Positions 7,907 through 16,312 are shown, counted from the stretch's first letter. The stretch: 22,266 nucleotides of DNA from Candidatus Melainabacteria bacterium (GCA_003151275.1 PLXC01000182.1:1-22266); one strand, 5' to 3'. Notes: generated by a model from the sequence alone, not told the origin. Numbers and translations: made by a program.

Positions 7907-8698
7907 TCAGCGAACTTTCTCGATAGCATAGGATATCGACCTTGAGACTGGCTGTTTATCCGCATGCAGCGCGGGGATGCAAATGAGCTTTTGAAAAAGT
8001 TCAAGGCTGCGACTCAATCCGATCGGCAATCGTGTTTGCTGATCGTGTCTCCACGTCACTCCTATCTCTTTCACAGACAATTTCATTTTATTGGCTATAT
8101 AGAGCAACTCAGCATCGAAGTACGCGCACTCGTAAATGACATGGGGGAAAAGCAATTTAACGGCATCCGCAGTAAACAATTTAAATCCGCACTGGGTATC
8201 GAGGAAGGGCATTCGTAAGATAGCCTGCTGCATGTAACCAAAGGTGATGGCGAGCTGTTGGCGCGGAAAACCCTGCGGCGTCTCAATCCGAGTGTCTCTG
8301 TGGGCGCGCGACCCAATCACAACGTCACTGCCTTGTTCGATTTCCGATAGAAATGCATTTAAAAATTCAATCGGCACTGCGTAATCAGCGTCCATGAACA
8401 ATCTATAATCCCCGACTGCGTTAAGCATTCCGTATTTGACGGAAAAACCTTTACCTCGATTCTGGGGAAATGAAATTAGTTTGATACCACCGTAACGGTC
8501 GGCAGCCGCTTGAACAGCCTCCTCTGTGCCGTCGGTGCTGCCATCCGTGACCACAATAATCTCGCTTGTGTAAGGCTGGATGGCCAAAAATGAGGCTGTC
8601 TTATTCAGCGTGTGCGGAAGCCGAGAGGCTTCGTTAAAAGCCGGAATAACTATTGAAACTTTGATTTTGGGCTTGGGCACTGAATTGTTGACGAGCAA
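7907..8698 (-). CDS. GT2 glycosyltransferase, dolichyl/polyprenyl-phosphate sugar synthase type
   Basis: A 263-residue GT-A enzyme resembling Alg5/DPM1. SIVIPAFNEASRLPHTL (15-31) is the first nucleotide-binding strand; VVTDGSTDGT (49-58), NRGKGFSVKYGM (80-91), the metal-binding FMDADYAVP (D103-x-D105) and DTQCGFKLF (167-175) are all characteristic of enzymes moving a sugar from UDP or GDP to dolichyl or undecaprenyl phosphate. No C-terminal membrane helices are seen, so it would act at the cytoplasmic face of the membrane. Such a product could feed the GT-C-like membrane proteins of this window. The start is TTG at 8698 without a clear Shine-Dalgarno site; an in-frame GTG six codons later is an alternative. 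Its TGA overlaps the possible CTG start of the methyltransferase. Confidence 0.87.
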   Translation of the reverse strand: MLVNNSVPKPKIKVSIVIPAFNEASRLPHTLNKTASFLAIQPYTSEIIVVTDGSTDGTEEAVQAAADRYGGIKLISFPQNRGKGFSVKYGMLNAVGDYRLFMDADYAVPIEFLNAFLSEIEQGSDVVIGSRAHRDTRIETPQGFPRQQLAITFGYMQQAILRMPFLDTQCGFKLFTADAVKLLFPHVIYECAYFDAELLYIANKMKLSVKEIGVTWRHDQQTRLPIGLSRSLELFQKLICIPALHADKQPVSRSISYAIEKVR

Positions 8699-8943
8699 AA
8701 CGGTTACAAAGCACTAATGATATCCCCGCAACGCAGCCAGCACATTGCATCCTCTTAATTCGAGATGAATCGTTGCTTAAGACCCTCTCACGTAATAGCA
8801 CAATCCCCGCAAGCTAAAGTCCAATGCGGGTGTCTGTTTGGGATTCTGCCAGCCAAACCGATTGTGAGCAGAATTCATTGCGCCTACCGCTGGTTACGAC
8901 GTCTCACCCTTGATATAGTCGCGATAGACCTGATGTCGGAAGA
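8699..8943. promoter_or_regulatory. Divergent intergenic region (245 bp)
   Basis: This gap separates the outward-facing GT2 gene (minus) and the 701-residue membrane protein gene (plus), so it must hold promoters for both. No convincing -35/-10 pair was found. It contains an inverted repeat, CCCGCA (8806-8811) and TGCGGG (8825-8830), with a 13-base loop and no T-run on either side, so it is not a typical terminator. GGAAGA ends directly before the ATG at 8944, too close for a good ribosome-binding site. Confidence 0.35.
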
Positions 8944-11049
8944 ATGTTTAGTCTGAATACAAGCACGCAGCCAATTCAAGTAAAGCCCGAATCACCCGCA
9001 ACGATGCGGATGCACGTTACTTTTGGATCGGGGCTTGTTGCCTCTGCACTGATTTGTTTCTCGCCGGTGTTGCTGCATTCGCACTGGGGGCTTTTCGATG
9101 ATCCCTCTTTGATATTGCAGTCAAGTCGCAGACTTATGGATGACCCTTCCACGATCAGCTACATTTTGGCCGCTCAGATGAGAATGGGGATTTATTACTG
9201 GGTGACAGTGCTATGGCGGCTCTTCCCTGAAAATCCAACAGGCTTTTTCACCACAAATTTCTTGCTCATTTCAGCCGCTCTCGTTGCTCTGTATTCGATC
9301 TCTTTTAAGTTGACTCAAAACGCACGCATCAGTTTTTTCTGTAGTGCTGCTGTGCTCGCTTCGCCGTCCCTGTTTGAGGTCATTTACACTTTAGACAAGC
9401 AAGAAGTTTACTTTCCACTGTTGTGCACGGTAGTGATTCTTGCTCATTTGCTTGCTATCAATTGCAAAATTCGCACATTGCCGGTGTTGTCGATTTTATG
9501 TGCTCTGTGCGGCACAGCCTGCTATTTGAGCAAAGAAACTGGCGCAATTCTTTGCCTCTTCAGCGCCGCAATTTTATTTTCCAACTTAATTGCTCGCACC
9601 AGAAATAGTGGCGAACTCTTCTTACGTTTCGGTCCACTATTCTGCTCAAGTCTCGCGCCCTTGCTGATTTTGAAATTTCTAATTTTTCCAGTCTTGGCTG
9701 AGCACTACGTCACCATGACGTTTGATCTACAAAAATTACTGCTTAAGACAAGCCAATATGTGACAGCCGTTCCCGATTTCTTTTTGATCATGGCGTACTG
9801 TTGTGTCGGCGGGCTTTGGCTCACTTTGGCAAAGACACATACCAAAAATAATTGGCAATGGTGCGCATTTCTCAGCCTGCTTTTTTCTTCAGTCGCGGCT
9901 ACGGCAGCTCTCATAAGCTTTGATACTTTCGCCACGGTGCTCATTTACATTTGGTTGCCGATTTATTTCTTTATGCTTCCATGCTTCGCCTATGTTCTTA
10001 GCGCATTACCGAGTGCGGCTGGTGCAGTTGGTTCGAAAGCAAACAAAGTCTTCATCACCGCGCTTCTGGTCCTGCTGTGTACACAACTGCCCACTAGGAT
10101 TCTCCAAGCACAGTTTCAATTTTCGTTCGATGCTTTGACCGGTGATCTCGCCCGAAAACTGAGTTCACTTGTGACTGAATCCAGGAGTCCGATTGTCTGC
10201 GCCATGCCAACCTATACAGTCGGCGAAACAGAGATTCCGGAGCAAATCGAGACACACGTGCGCAATCTTCTGCAGAAACGCTACTACGAAACGAAATCAG
10301 AAAAGACAACTGGCCAGCGTTTTTCGATGCTCAATTATCTTTCTTCCGACCGGGCGAATAAGCATCTCCCAACAGACCCCGCGAACGTTTTTAGATTGGC
10401 ACAATTTAGAGGACGATCTCTTACGTACATCAACGAATGCCCAAGCGATTACGTAGGCTGGTCAGGATTTCAAATATTAAACGGCGCCACGCCCTTTCAA
10501 GAGTGGGTAAGACGACCATACGGTAAAGACGATCTGCTCATCGTTCCCTATGGTGAAGTGGCACCAGATACGATACTGTACCGCGGAGCTGGAATATTTG
10601 CGCATCCATGGCAGATCAAGATACTGAACTTTCCGCAGTTGACATTCAAAGACGTCGGGCGTGTCGAGCGCAAGCTCTACAATCTCGTCGGGCACCGGCA
10701 AACGATAGGCTGGAAAATTCTTCGAGTAACCTCGGCCGAACCAGTCGCGCTCAATACAACGACGGATGGTTGGCTGGCGAGCGGTAATCAGATTTTTTAT
10801 CGCAGTATTCCAGATCGTCCAGTTTTGCGGATCATAAGCAACCAACCAGTCGCTCCGTCATTAGCTCTGATCCAACCTAAAGTTCTTGAAACCGTCATCA
10901 TTCCAAAGAATGAGGCAGATAGATTTATCATCGACTTGCCATTAAATACGCACACTCCAATCGGTTCGCTGCAACTGTTGGATCTGCGCGGTCACTCACG
11001 TTTGCACGTTGACGAAGTACGACTCGTTCCAAAAGCGGGTGCCTTCTAA
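8944..11049 (+). CDS. Multi-pass membrane protein, GT-C glycosyltransferase-like, unrecognised family
   Basis: A 701-residue membrane protein not assignable to a named family. A first helix at about 28-46 is followed by an extracytoplasmic-type loop with FDDP (51-54); acidic residues just after the first helix are typical of GT-C glycosyltransferases, which take sugars from polyprenyl phosphates. Around ten further hydrophobic segments run to roughly residue 380, then a soluble domain of about 300 residues ends the protein. The arrangement resembles the YfhO-like protein at 2551 and the membrane protein at 11175, though no sequence similarity was obvious by eye. The ATG at 8944 has no good Shine-Dalgarno sequence; ATGs at 9004 and 9010 are alternatives. 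It is transcribed alone, back to back with the GT2 gene. GT-C function is inference from architecture. Confidence 0.75.
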   Translation: MFSLNTSTQPIQVKPESPATMRMHVTFGSGLVASALICFSPVLLHSHWGLFDDPSLILQSSRRLMDDPSTISYILAAQMRMGIYYWVTVLWRLFPENPTGFFTTNFLLISAALVALYSISFKLTQNARISFFCSAAVLASPSLFEVIYTLDKQEVYFPLLCTVVILAHLLAINCKIRTLPVLSILCALCGTACYLSKETGAILCLFSAAILFSNLIARTRNSGELFLRFGPLFCSSLAPLLILKFLIFPVLAEHYVTMTFDLQKLLLKTSQYVTAVPDFFLIMAYCCVGGLWLTLAKTHTKNNWQWCAFLSLLFSSVAATAALISFDTFATVLIYIWLPIYFFMLPCFAYVLSALPSAAGAVGSKANKVFITALLVLLCTQLPTRILQAQFQFSFDALTGDLARKLSSLVTESRSPIVCAMPTYTVGETEIPEQIETHVRNLLQKRYYETKSEKTTGQRFSMLNYLSSDRANKHLPTDPANVFRLAQFRGRSLTYINECPSDYVGWSGFQILNGATPFQEWVRRPYGKDDLLIVPYGEVAPDTILYRGAGIFAHPWQIKILNFPQLTFKDVGRVERKLYNLVGHRQTIGWKILRVTSAEPVALNTTTDGWLASGNQIFYRSIPDRPVLRIISNQPVAPSLALIQPKVLETVIIPKNEADRFIIDLPLNTHTPIGSLQLLDLRGHSRLHVDEVRLVPKAGAF

Positions 11050-11174
11050 ACTCGTTGTGAGGAAACCCCGATGAATGGCTCATTGACAGACGCCGCCTAA
11101 GTCCAACGGTGAGTATCGTCCACAAATATTAGAACTGCGACGATTATCGAATTGAATAAATCGAAACGGAAGAG

Positions 11175-12971
11175 TTAGAAATTTGCGGGCAACGAGATTA
11201 TCGGAATGCGTTGCGTATCGGCAACTGGCCCAGCGAAACCTTTGAATTGCTGCGAGAAATCCAATGTCTTTAAATCGTGTCCACCAAGGTCGGTCAGCAC
11301 GATTTTCTTAATTGGAAATACATGTTGATGGTCGTCAACATAAAATGGATATACTTTGGTCAGTCCGTGTTTGCACCATTCCTGAACAATTACCTGCATG
11401 CGTGTATCTTCGCCCGGATTCATAAATGGCGTGCACGAAAACCTGATCACTCCAGGATCGACATTGTAGAGATACCAGAACGTTTCGTTGGCACGACCAG
11501 TGTTAAAGCCAGACCAGAAGTTCTGCCACCGTCCAACAACTTCGTTAGGAACTCGAGGCATACGAACGTAAATTTCGTCGTCTTCAGCGGCAACTGGATG
11601 CAATGCCTTTATTTCGTTTGCAATTTTGACATCAAATTCATTGACCTCGCGAGCTTGTTGAAGCAAAGAACTAAACGCCTGCGCCTCTCGTACCGTATAA
11701 ACGAGGACGATGACTGGTGCGATCAGCGAAGCAGCTATCAATGCGACCTTCTTCCAACCTGTTGATCGTCGCGAGCACCAGAATACAAATTGCAACCCGG
11801 AACAAATCAGCAACATTAGACCGATCGATGGAATTCCAGTAAGGCGCGAAGGCGTAACGCATAAATTGGAGACGAATCCAATAAAAGCCGAAATAAAGAG
11901 GGCCACTCCTCCCAGAACAGCCGTCTCGCCCACTGTCGCCAGATTGGTTTTTGCGGCGAAACTCTGTTTTGCTCCGGCGACTAAGCACAGCGCAAAAAGA
12001 GCAATTGCGCTTAATAAAAGCGTGCTAAGAATCGGTTCGTCCTTGCAGTAGAAATCTTTGAAAGAGTGCGATGCCTTCTTGACGATTTGATTGTGTTTGG
12101 GTCCGATTGTCGCATCCAGAGCGGAGGTGAACCCCGCCGCAACCCGCTGAACCACAGGGACTTTGTTGATCGTAGAAGTTTCAAAAAGAAAAATCGGATT
12201 TGGCGCCGACGCGAGTGTGCCCAAGTGAATGAGGAGAACAATTGTCGGCAAGCAGGCGAAAAACCAATCAGGCTTCCTCAAACGACCGACTTCACGCTTG
12301 CGCCTCGCGAGCAGAATCAGCGATATGAAAGGAACTAGGACGGTAAAAACTTCGTAGATGTACATCGAAAAGAAGATGACGGTGGAAATGAAAATAGATT
12401 TGACACGAAAATTCAACTTACTTTCCATCGCACTGAGCATTGCGAAAAACGCCAACCAGATTAACGTGTAGGCCCCAGCGGACCACCATGTGAGCGGTTC
12501 GAATTTACTCGAGTAGCACAAATAAAAGACGGCGCCAGTCAACGCGACGGTGGGGCAAAATACTTTCCGGAGATAAGCGTAAGCTGCAAAAGCCGACGCG
12601 ACGTAGATGCCAAGCCAGATCAAGTTCGCCTTTTCAATCGATTCGCCCGCCAACTTATACTCTTCATACAAAAGAGCAACGGTATGCATTCGTGAGCGAG
12701 TCCAAGCTAAGTAGTTATACTCGAGATTTGTTCTCTTCAGCATGATGCGATGCAAGACGCGCATATCATCACCATTGAGAGGAACTTTTCCTTGTGAACC
12801 CCAGCATAAAAAAGTCGCGAAAACGGCGATGCAAATAAGGTGCAACAGCGTTAGATATCGCGGTTTACCCTTGCGGACGCCTTTAGAATCAGCTAGCGAA
12901 CGGGCGGGCCCGCTAGCGACTTCTGGTCCCGGCTCATTCCGCGGACTTTCACCAAGAAGGGCACCACTCAT
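11175..12971 (-). CDS. Multi-pass membrane protein, GT-C-like, unrecognised family
   Basis: A 598-residue membrane protein. The first 38 residues are a hydrophilic Gly/Pro/Ser-rich and basic tail, presumably cytoplasmic. After a first helix at about 40-58 the loop PLNGDDMRVLHR (64-75) carries adjacent aspartates (D68, D69), the pattern expected of GT-C glycosyltransferases. Helices continue to about residue 435 (LIAAS...VLVYTV region), then a soluble region of roughly 160 residues. The family is not recognised and the GT-C reading rests on layout only. Its ATG shares one base with the TGA of the upstream SGNH-like gene (TGATG), so the two are probably co-translated and may act on the same substrate. 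The gene converges on the 701-residue membrane protein gene with a 125-bp gap lacking a clear terminator. Confidence 0.75.
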   Translation of the reverse strand: MSGALLGESPRNEPGPEVASGPARSLADSKGVRKGKPRYLTLLHLICIAVFATFLCWGSQGKVPLNGDDMRVLHRIMLKRTNLEYNYLAWTRSRMHTVALLYEEYKLAGESIEKANLIWLGIYVASAFAAYAYLRKVFCPTVALTGAVFYLCYSSKFEPLTWWSAGAYTLIWLAFFAMLSAMESKLNFRVKSIFISTVIFFSMYIYEVFTVLVPFISLILLARRKREVGRLRKPDWFFACLPTIVLLIHLGTLASAPNPIFLFETSTINKVPVVQRVAAGFTSALDATIGPKHNQIVKKASHSFKDFYCKDEPILSTLLLSAIALFALCLVAGAKQSFAAKTNLATVGETAVLGGVALFISAFIGFVSNLCVTPSRLTGIPSIGLMLLICSGLQFVFWCSRRSTGWKKVALIAASLIAPVIVLVYTVREAQAFSSLLQQAREVNEFDVKIANEIKALHPVAAEDDEIYVRMPRVPNEVVGRWQNFWSGFNTGRANETFWYLYNVDPGVIRFSCTPFMNPGEDTRMQVIVQEWCKHGLTKVYPFYVDDHQHVFPIKKIVLTDLGGHDLKTLDFSQQFKGFAGPVADTQRIPIISLPANF

Positions 12972-14122
12972 CAGTGAGACCGTGAAGCTTGAACAGTGCT
13001 GCGCAGATCTTCAATCATGCGCTGTGTACGAATTTCTCTTCCAACTTTATCGAGATGATAGTGTCCCCCAAAAATTTGTTCATCGGGAAAGGCATACCGA
13101 TCGGCTGACGCCAAAACAGGGATAGACAAACGATTTTTCGCTTGATCAACAATTGAATCGATGTCATTTTTGCTCTTTTTATACATAGAGTCTGGTATCG
13201 AAGGCGGTATCAAAACAAATTGCGCGCCATGGGCTTTGCAGAATTTATCGAACCCATTTATTTCACCGATTGTATAACTATCGATCTGCTTGGGAACACG
13301 GATTAGGATCTTTCGTTCCATTGCATCCTTACCAACTTTTTGCTTTAAGTGCCACGTCAAATCTCCGCAATTGTTCAGATTGCTTTCATTCAACACAGCA
13401 AGTCCAGGGTTTGGTTTGTTATATGACCATTTGCAGCGATGCTGAGCAATCTGTCTGAGATGAGTGATCGTGTAAGTCAGCTTTTGCAGTCCCAGCGTCC
13501 GCAGGTGGAATAGAATCTTTCCCTTTTCATCCCAAGAGCAGCCGTTGCACCTAAGCACCCATTCAATTGCCCTGGGATAACCATCCAAAATATCAGCCAT
13601 GATGATCGAATGTTCAAACTCACGAGAATATGATGAATACTCGGGAGACAGCACTACGATGTCGCCTGGCTTAATGTTGTCTTTGATTTCTTCAAACAAA
13701 TAAGACAGTGGAAACATGAGACACAAACCCATATCCACAACCTTCCGATCGAAAGCCTTTCCGATTGTTTCGCTATCGATGCCGAATAAGACGTTGGATC
13801 CGCCAGTCAAAATAATTTTTGGCGAGGGAGCTGCTTCCAAGATTTGGTGTTTAACACCGAGAACCCCGAAACAACAAATGTCTTCAAGACTCGGCAGGGC
13901 AATCGCAGCCCCAAAAACAATCAACCATGCTACCGCGTAAAAAAATGAGGCGGCAAGAATTTTGGGCATACCTTGACGTTTGACGGCAATAGCGACAGCG
14001 CGGTGCGTTTGCACGTTAGCTGTAGATGGCTCCGTAATGGCTCCCAGCGACTTCAACTTGACACTCATCCCACAAAGATTGCCTATTTTCTCATTCTCTT
14101 GTTGAAAACCTATGACACACAA
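12971..14122 (-). CDS. Membrane-anchored SGNH hydrolase-like protein (downstream paralogue)
   Basis: Up to 383 residues, with one N-terminal helix at about 54-76 and the rest presumably periplasmic. GGSNVLFGID (about 109-118) looks like the block I Ser motif of SGNH hydrolases, and HYHLDKVG near the C-terminus looks like the block V His, as in DltD/AlgJ-type proteins that O-acylate or deacylate surface polymers. The Asp normally three residues before that His is Gly here. The protein is closely similar to the one at 14350-15495: shared blocks include CLMFPLSYLF, LSPEY, CGDLTWHL, FVLIPPS and RYAFP. The longest frame starts at TTG (14122); an ATG at 14068 is a reasonable alternative. The stop overlaps the next membrane protein gene by one base. 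Activity is inferred; a non-catalytic role is possible. Confidence 0.72.
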   Translation of the reverse strand: MCVIGFQQENEKIGNLCGMSVKLKSLGAITEPSTANVQTHRAVAIAVKRQGMPKILAASFFYAVAWLIVFGAAIALPSLEDICCFGVLGVKHQILEAAPSPKIILTGGSNVLFGIDSETIGKAFDRKVVDMGLCLMFPLSYLFEEIKDNIKPGDIVVLSPEYSSYSREFEHSIIMADILDGYPRAIEWVLRCNGCSWDEKGKILFHLRTLGLQKLTYTITHLRQIAQHRCKWSYNKPNPGLAVLNESNLNNCGDLTWHLKQKVGKDAMERKILIRVPKQIDSYTIGEINGFDKFCKAHGAQFVLIPPSIPDSMYKKSKNDIDSIVDQAKNRLSIPVLASADRYAFPDEQIFGGHYHLDKVGREIRTQRMIEDLRSTVQASRSH

Positions 14123-14127
14123 CTAAC
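14081..14127 (-). repeat. 47-bp box conserved upstream of the downstream SGNH-like paralogue
   Basis: Read on the minus strand, this segment aligns without gaps to 15458-15504, matching at 38 of 47 positions by eye count. It spans the presumed start region. Here it reads in frame with the gene body (GFQQENEKIG), whereas in the other copy the equivalent reading is out of frame. Most likely it is part of the tandem gene duplication. Confidence 0.6.
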
Positions 14128-14226
14128 TTTTCTCTTGCCAAGGCCGAAAAGAAGTCAAAAACCAAACGCCAGTATAAGTTTCGAGCGACATCGAGAATAA
14201 CCTTGCTCAATGTTTATATCGCAAAA

Positions 14227-14244
14227 GATGAGATCGGTCTCATC
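14227..14244 (-). terminator. Possible rho-independent terminator between the two SGNH-like genes
   Basis: A perfect 7-bp inverted repeat, GATGAGA/TCTCATC, with a 4-base loop. On the minus strand it is followed directly by TTTT, about 105 bases after the stop of the upstream paralogue. The stem is short and only moderately GC-rich and the T-run is only four long, so termination would be weak. If real, the downstream paralogue needs its own promoter within 14123-14226. Confidence 0.35.
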
Positions 14245-14349
14245 GAAACGGGTCCTTGTCTAGGTTCTATTGGTGAGTATGTATTTGCGCGCTAGTCGTT
14301 TCATTACTTCCATACCGAATCAAGCAACTGAAACCAGTGACTAAGATCT

Positions 14350-15495
14350 TCAGGAGTGCGCTTTGTTCAGCTCGTCAACTATTGGTCTGAGATCTTCAAT
14401 GATTCTTTCAGCTCTCACCGGACGACCAAATTTGTTCAAGTGATATTGGTTATTAAAAATCATCTTTTGGGGAAAGGCGTAACGCTCAGGAGGCGCTACG
14501 AAGAGGAAGTTCAACCGTTGCTTACACTCAACCATTAACGCCTCAACTTTTGCTTTTTGTTCTGCATATTGAACATCAGATACTGAAGGCGGTATCAAGA
14601 CGAACCTTGCACCACGCGCAGAACAATATTTGCCAAAGTCGTTAATACTCTTCTCCTCAGTAGCACCCAAGTGACTCGAGACAACAAACAAAACTGGAGA
14701 AGGTTGGTTATTGGCGGCTTGCCTGAGATGCCAGGTTAAATCACCACACTTGTCCAGATTCTCTTTGTTTAGAACATCCAACCCAGGGTTATATTTTCCG
14801 TGCGTCCATCGGCATCGCTGCCCTACGATCTGAGCGAGGTGGCGACTAGCATAATCGAGTTTAGTCAAACCAAGAGCTCGCACATGCCCAAGCAAAACCT
14901 GCAATTGGCTAGGATTTAAGCATTGGCTGCGAAGAATCCAGTAGATAGCCTGCGGATACGGATCCAAAATATCGGCGACGGCAATATTATTGGCGTACTC
15001 CTCAGAGTAATCAGCATATTCCGGCGAAAGCACCACTAAATCGCCTGGCTGAACATTGTCTTTGACTTCGTCAAACAAATACGAAAGCGGAAACATAAGG
15101 CAAACACCCATGTTAACAACGGGTCGGTGCAGCGCCTTTTCGATTCGAGGTCCGTCAAGCCCGAAAAGCAAATTCGACCCACCGAGGAAAATGATTTTTG
15201 GCGAAGCTGCCTTATCTAATATCTTGTGCTTATCCCCAAGAATGCCGAAGCACATTGGATCATCCAAACCGGGCAAAAAAACGGCCGCCGCCATTACAGT
15301 GCTCCAGAATAGTCCATACAAAACAAGAGCCCAAATAAAAACAAGCTTGTGTTTAAAGCGGCGCGTTGCGTTCAGTCCCCCGAGTGGAAAGACAGCAACG
15401 CTTGAGCCTTGGGGCAATATATGAAGTGTGTTCAAAAAGCCCACTCTATAGGATGTAGCCCATTGTCTCATTCTCCTTCTGGAAACCCATGACAA
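14350..15495 (-). CDS. Membrane-anchored SGNH hydrolase-like protein (upstream paralogue)
   Basis: Up to 381 residues from a TTG at 15495, paralogous to the product of 12971-14122. A membrane helix lies at about 51-73, followed by ASPKIIFLGGSNLLFGLD with the block I Ser-like motif (GGSN), then NMGVCLMFPLSYLF, LSPEY, CGDLTWHL, and a C-terminal NNQYHLNKFG with the block V-like His. The residue three before that His is Asn instead of Asp. The start is uncertain. The leader peptide homologous to the other paralogue (ATG at 15490, GFQKENETMG) is in a different frame and stops with TAG at 15446-15448; a GTG at 15444, one base after that TAG, restores the body frame and would give 364 residues. An AAGGAG precedes both the ATG at 15471 and the out-of-frame ATG of the leader. 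Function is inferred only. Confidence 0.7.
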   Translation of the reverse strand: MSWVSRRRMRQWATSYRVGFLNTLHILPQGSSVAVFPLGGLNATRRFKHKLVFIWALVLYGLFWSTVMAAAVFLPGLDDPMCFGILGDKHKILDKAASPKIIFLGGSNLLFGLDGPRIEKALHRPVVNMGVCLMFPLSYLFDEVKDNVQPGDLVVLSPEYADYSEEYANNIAVADILDPYPQAIYWILRSQCLNPSQLQVLLGHVRALGLTKLDYASRHLAQIVGQRCRWTHGKYNPGLDVLNKENLDKCGDLTWHLRQAANNQPSPVLFVVSSHLGATEEKSINDFGKYCSARGARFVLIPPSVSDVQYAEQKAKVEALMVECKQRLNFLFVAPPERYAFPQKMIFNNQYHLNKFGRPVRAERIIEDLRPIVDELNKAHS

Positions 15496-15504
15496 ACTAC
15501 TAAC
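15442..15504 (-). promoter_or_regulatory. Conserved 5' box with leader frame and coupled GTG
   Basis: Positions 15458-15504 match the box upstream of the downstream paralogue. On the minus strand it holds an ATG (15490) opening a 14-codon frame that ends with TAG at 15446-15448; a strong AGAAGGAG lies inside. The TAG is followed after one base by GTG (15442-15444) in frame with the SGNH-like body, an arrangement suited to reinitiation. Alternatively this is a relic of a frameshift in the original N-terminus. Confidence 0.45.
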
Positions 15505-15682
15505 GTTGCGAAAGCTGTTTACGTTCAGGAAATAAAGTGACCATTAAGTGCGAGCCGAGTAAGTCACAACGTCGAGTGCGCTCTGTTAAGAGAGTCTTCC
15601 GGATCGGGAGCAACTCTTTACTTGCGATTCGATAATATGGCGATCATTTATCTAATAGTTCTTTCCGAAATGGATAATTACG
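15496..15682. other. Divergent intergenic region (187 bp)
   Basis: The gap lies between the upstream SGNH-like gene (minus) and the ferritin-like gene (plus) and should hold promoters for both. GATAATAT at 15631-15638 resembles a -10 element on the plus strand, but no good -35 hexamer is at the right distance. Nothing else was recognised. Confidence 0.3.
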
Positions 15683-16255
15683 GTGGACCATGGGATCTCT
15701 CAAATGCAAGACCATCGGAAACAACTCATTCATCTGCTCCACATGGCATACTCGGGCGAAAAAGCTGCCGGATATGCATATGCTGGACATTGGCGCTCGA
15801 TCAAGGCCGGTCCAGAACGAACACGGATTCAAGAAATCGAACGAGATGAATGGAAACATCGAGCAATTGTCGGCGAGATACTTTCGGTTTTAGACGCAAA
15901 ACCGCAATTTTTCCGCGAACTTTTGATGGCGATGATTGGACGCACTGTGGGATGCGCATGCTTCCTGATTGGAAGATTTTTGCCGATGTATTTTGCCGGC
16001 AAGCTTGAAAGCGCCAACATCAAAGAATATGAGCATGCATCTCAACACGCACAGATTCTCGGGTTACAGAAGTACGCAGCGGAACTGATGAAACTGTCTG
16101 AGGTCGAAAAGGAGCATGAGTTATTCTTCTTTGACGCTGTTCGCGAGCACAGAATGTTGCCAGTGCTGCGAAGAATTTTCAACTGGGGTCCGGAAAGTAA
16201 GTCTTCTGCAATCGAAAAAAAAGCTAGTAATTCGCCCAAGCGAGGCAACCGATAA
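15683..16255 (+). CDS. Ferritin-like di-iron protein, COQ7/demethoxyubiquinone hydroxylase-like
   Basis: A 190-residue helical protein with a ferritin-type di-iron ligand set: E26 in SGEKAAGYAYAGHW, E56-x-x-H59 in RDEWKHR, an acidic segment LESANIKEYEHA (108-119) supplying the third helix ligand, and E142-x-x-H145 in SEVEKEHELFF. The hydrophobic Gly-containing stretch 85-107 between the two halves is like the membrane-associating part of COQ7. COQ7 hydroxylates demethoxyubiquinone; whether this organism makes ubiquinone is unknown, and the protein could oxidise another lipid. The C-terminal 30 residues are basic and disordered-looking. The start is GTG at 15683 or the ATG at 15704, neither with a strong ribosome-binding site. 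It stands alone on the plus strand between minus-strand genes. Confidence 0.7.
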   Translation: MDHGISQMQDHRKQLIHLLHMAYSGEKAAGYAYAGHWRSIKAGPERTRIQEIERDEWKHRAIVGEILSVLDAKPQFFRELLMAMIGRTVGCACFLIGRFLPMYFAGKLESANIKEYEHASQHAQILGLQKYAAELMKLSEVEKEHELFFFDAVREHRMLPVLRRIFNWGPESKSSAIEKKASNSPKRGNR

Positions 16256-16312
16256 CCCGAAGAGGGCAGCGTGGTGGTCATTGGATGCTCACCCGTATGC
16301 TACTTTATGACT

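Noticed and set aside
8806..8830. CCCGCA/TGCGGG inverted repeat as a terminator
   Set aside because: The loop is 13 bases, no T-run follows on either strand, and both flanking genes point away from it.
8765..8956. 63-codon plus-strand frame in the divergent gap
   Set aside because: It has no Shine-Dalgarno sequence, no similarity I recognise, and runs into the start of the following gene.
11277..11765. A 162-codon plus-strand frame inside the membrane protein gene
   Set aside because: It is antisense to the better-supported gene, lacks a ribosome-binding site and encodes no recognisable domain.
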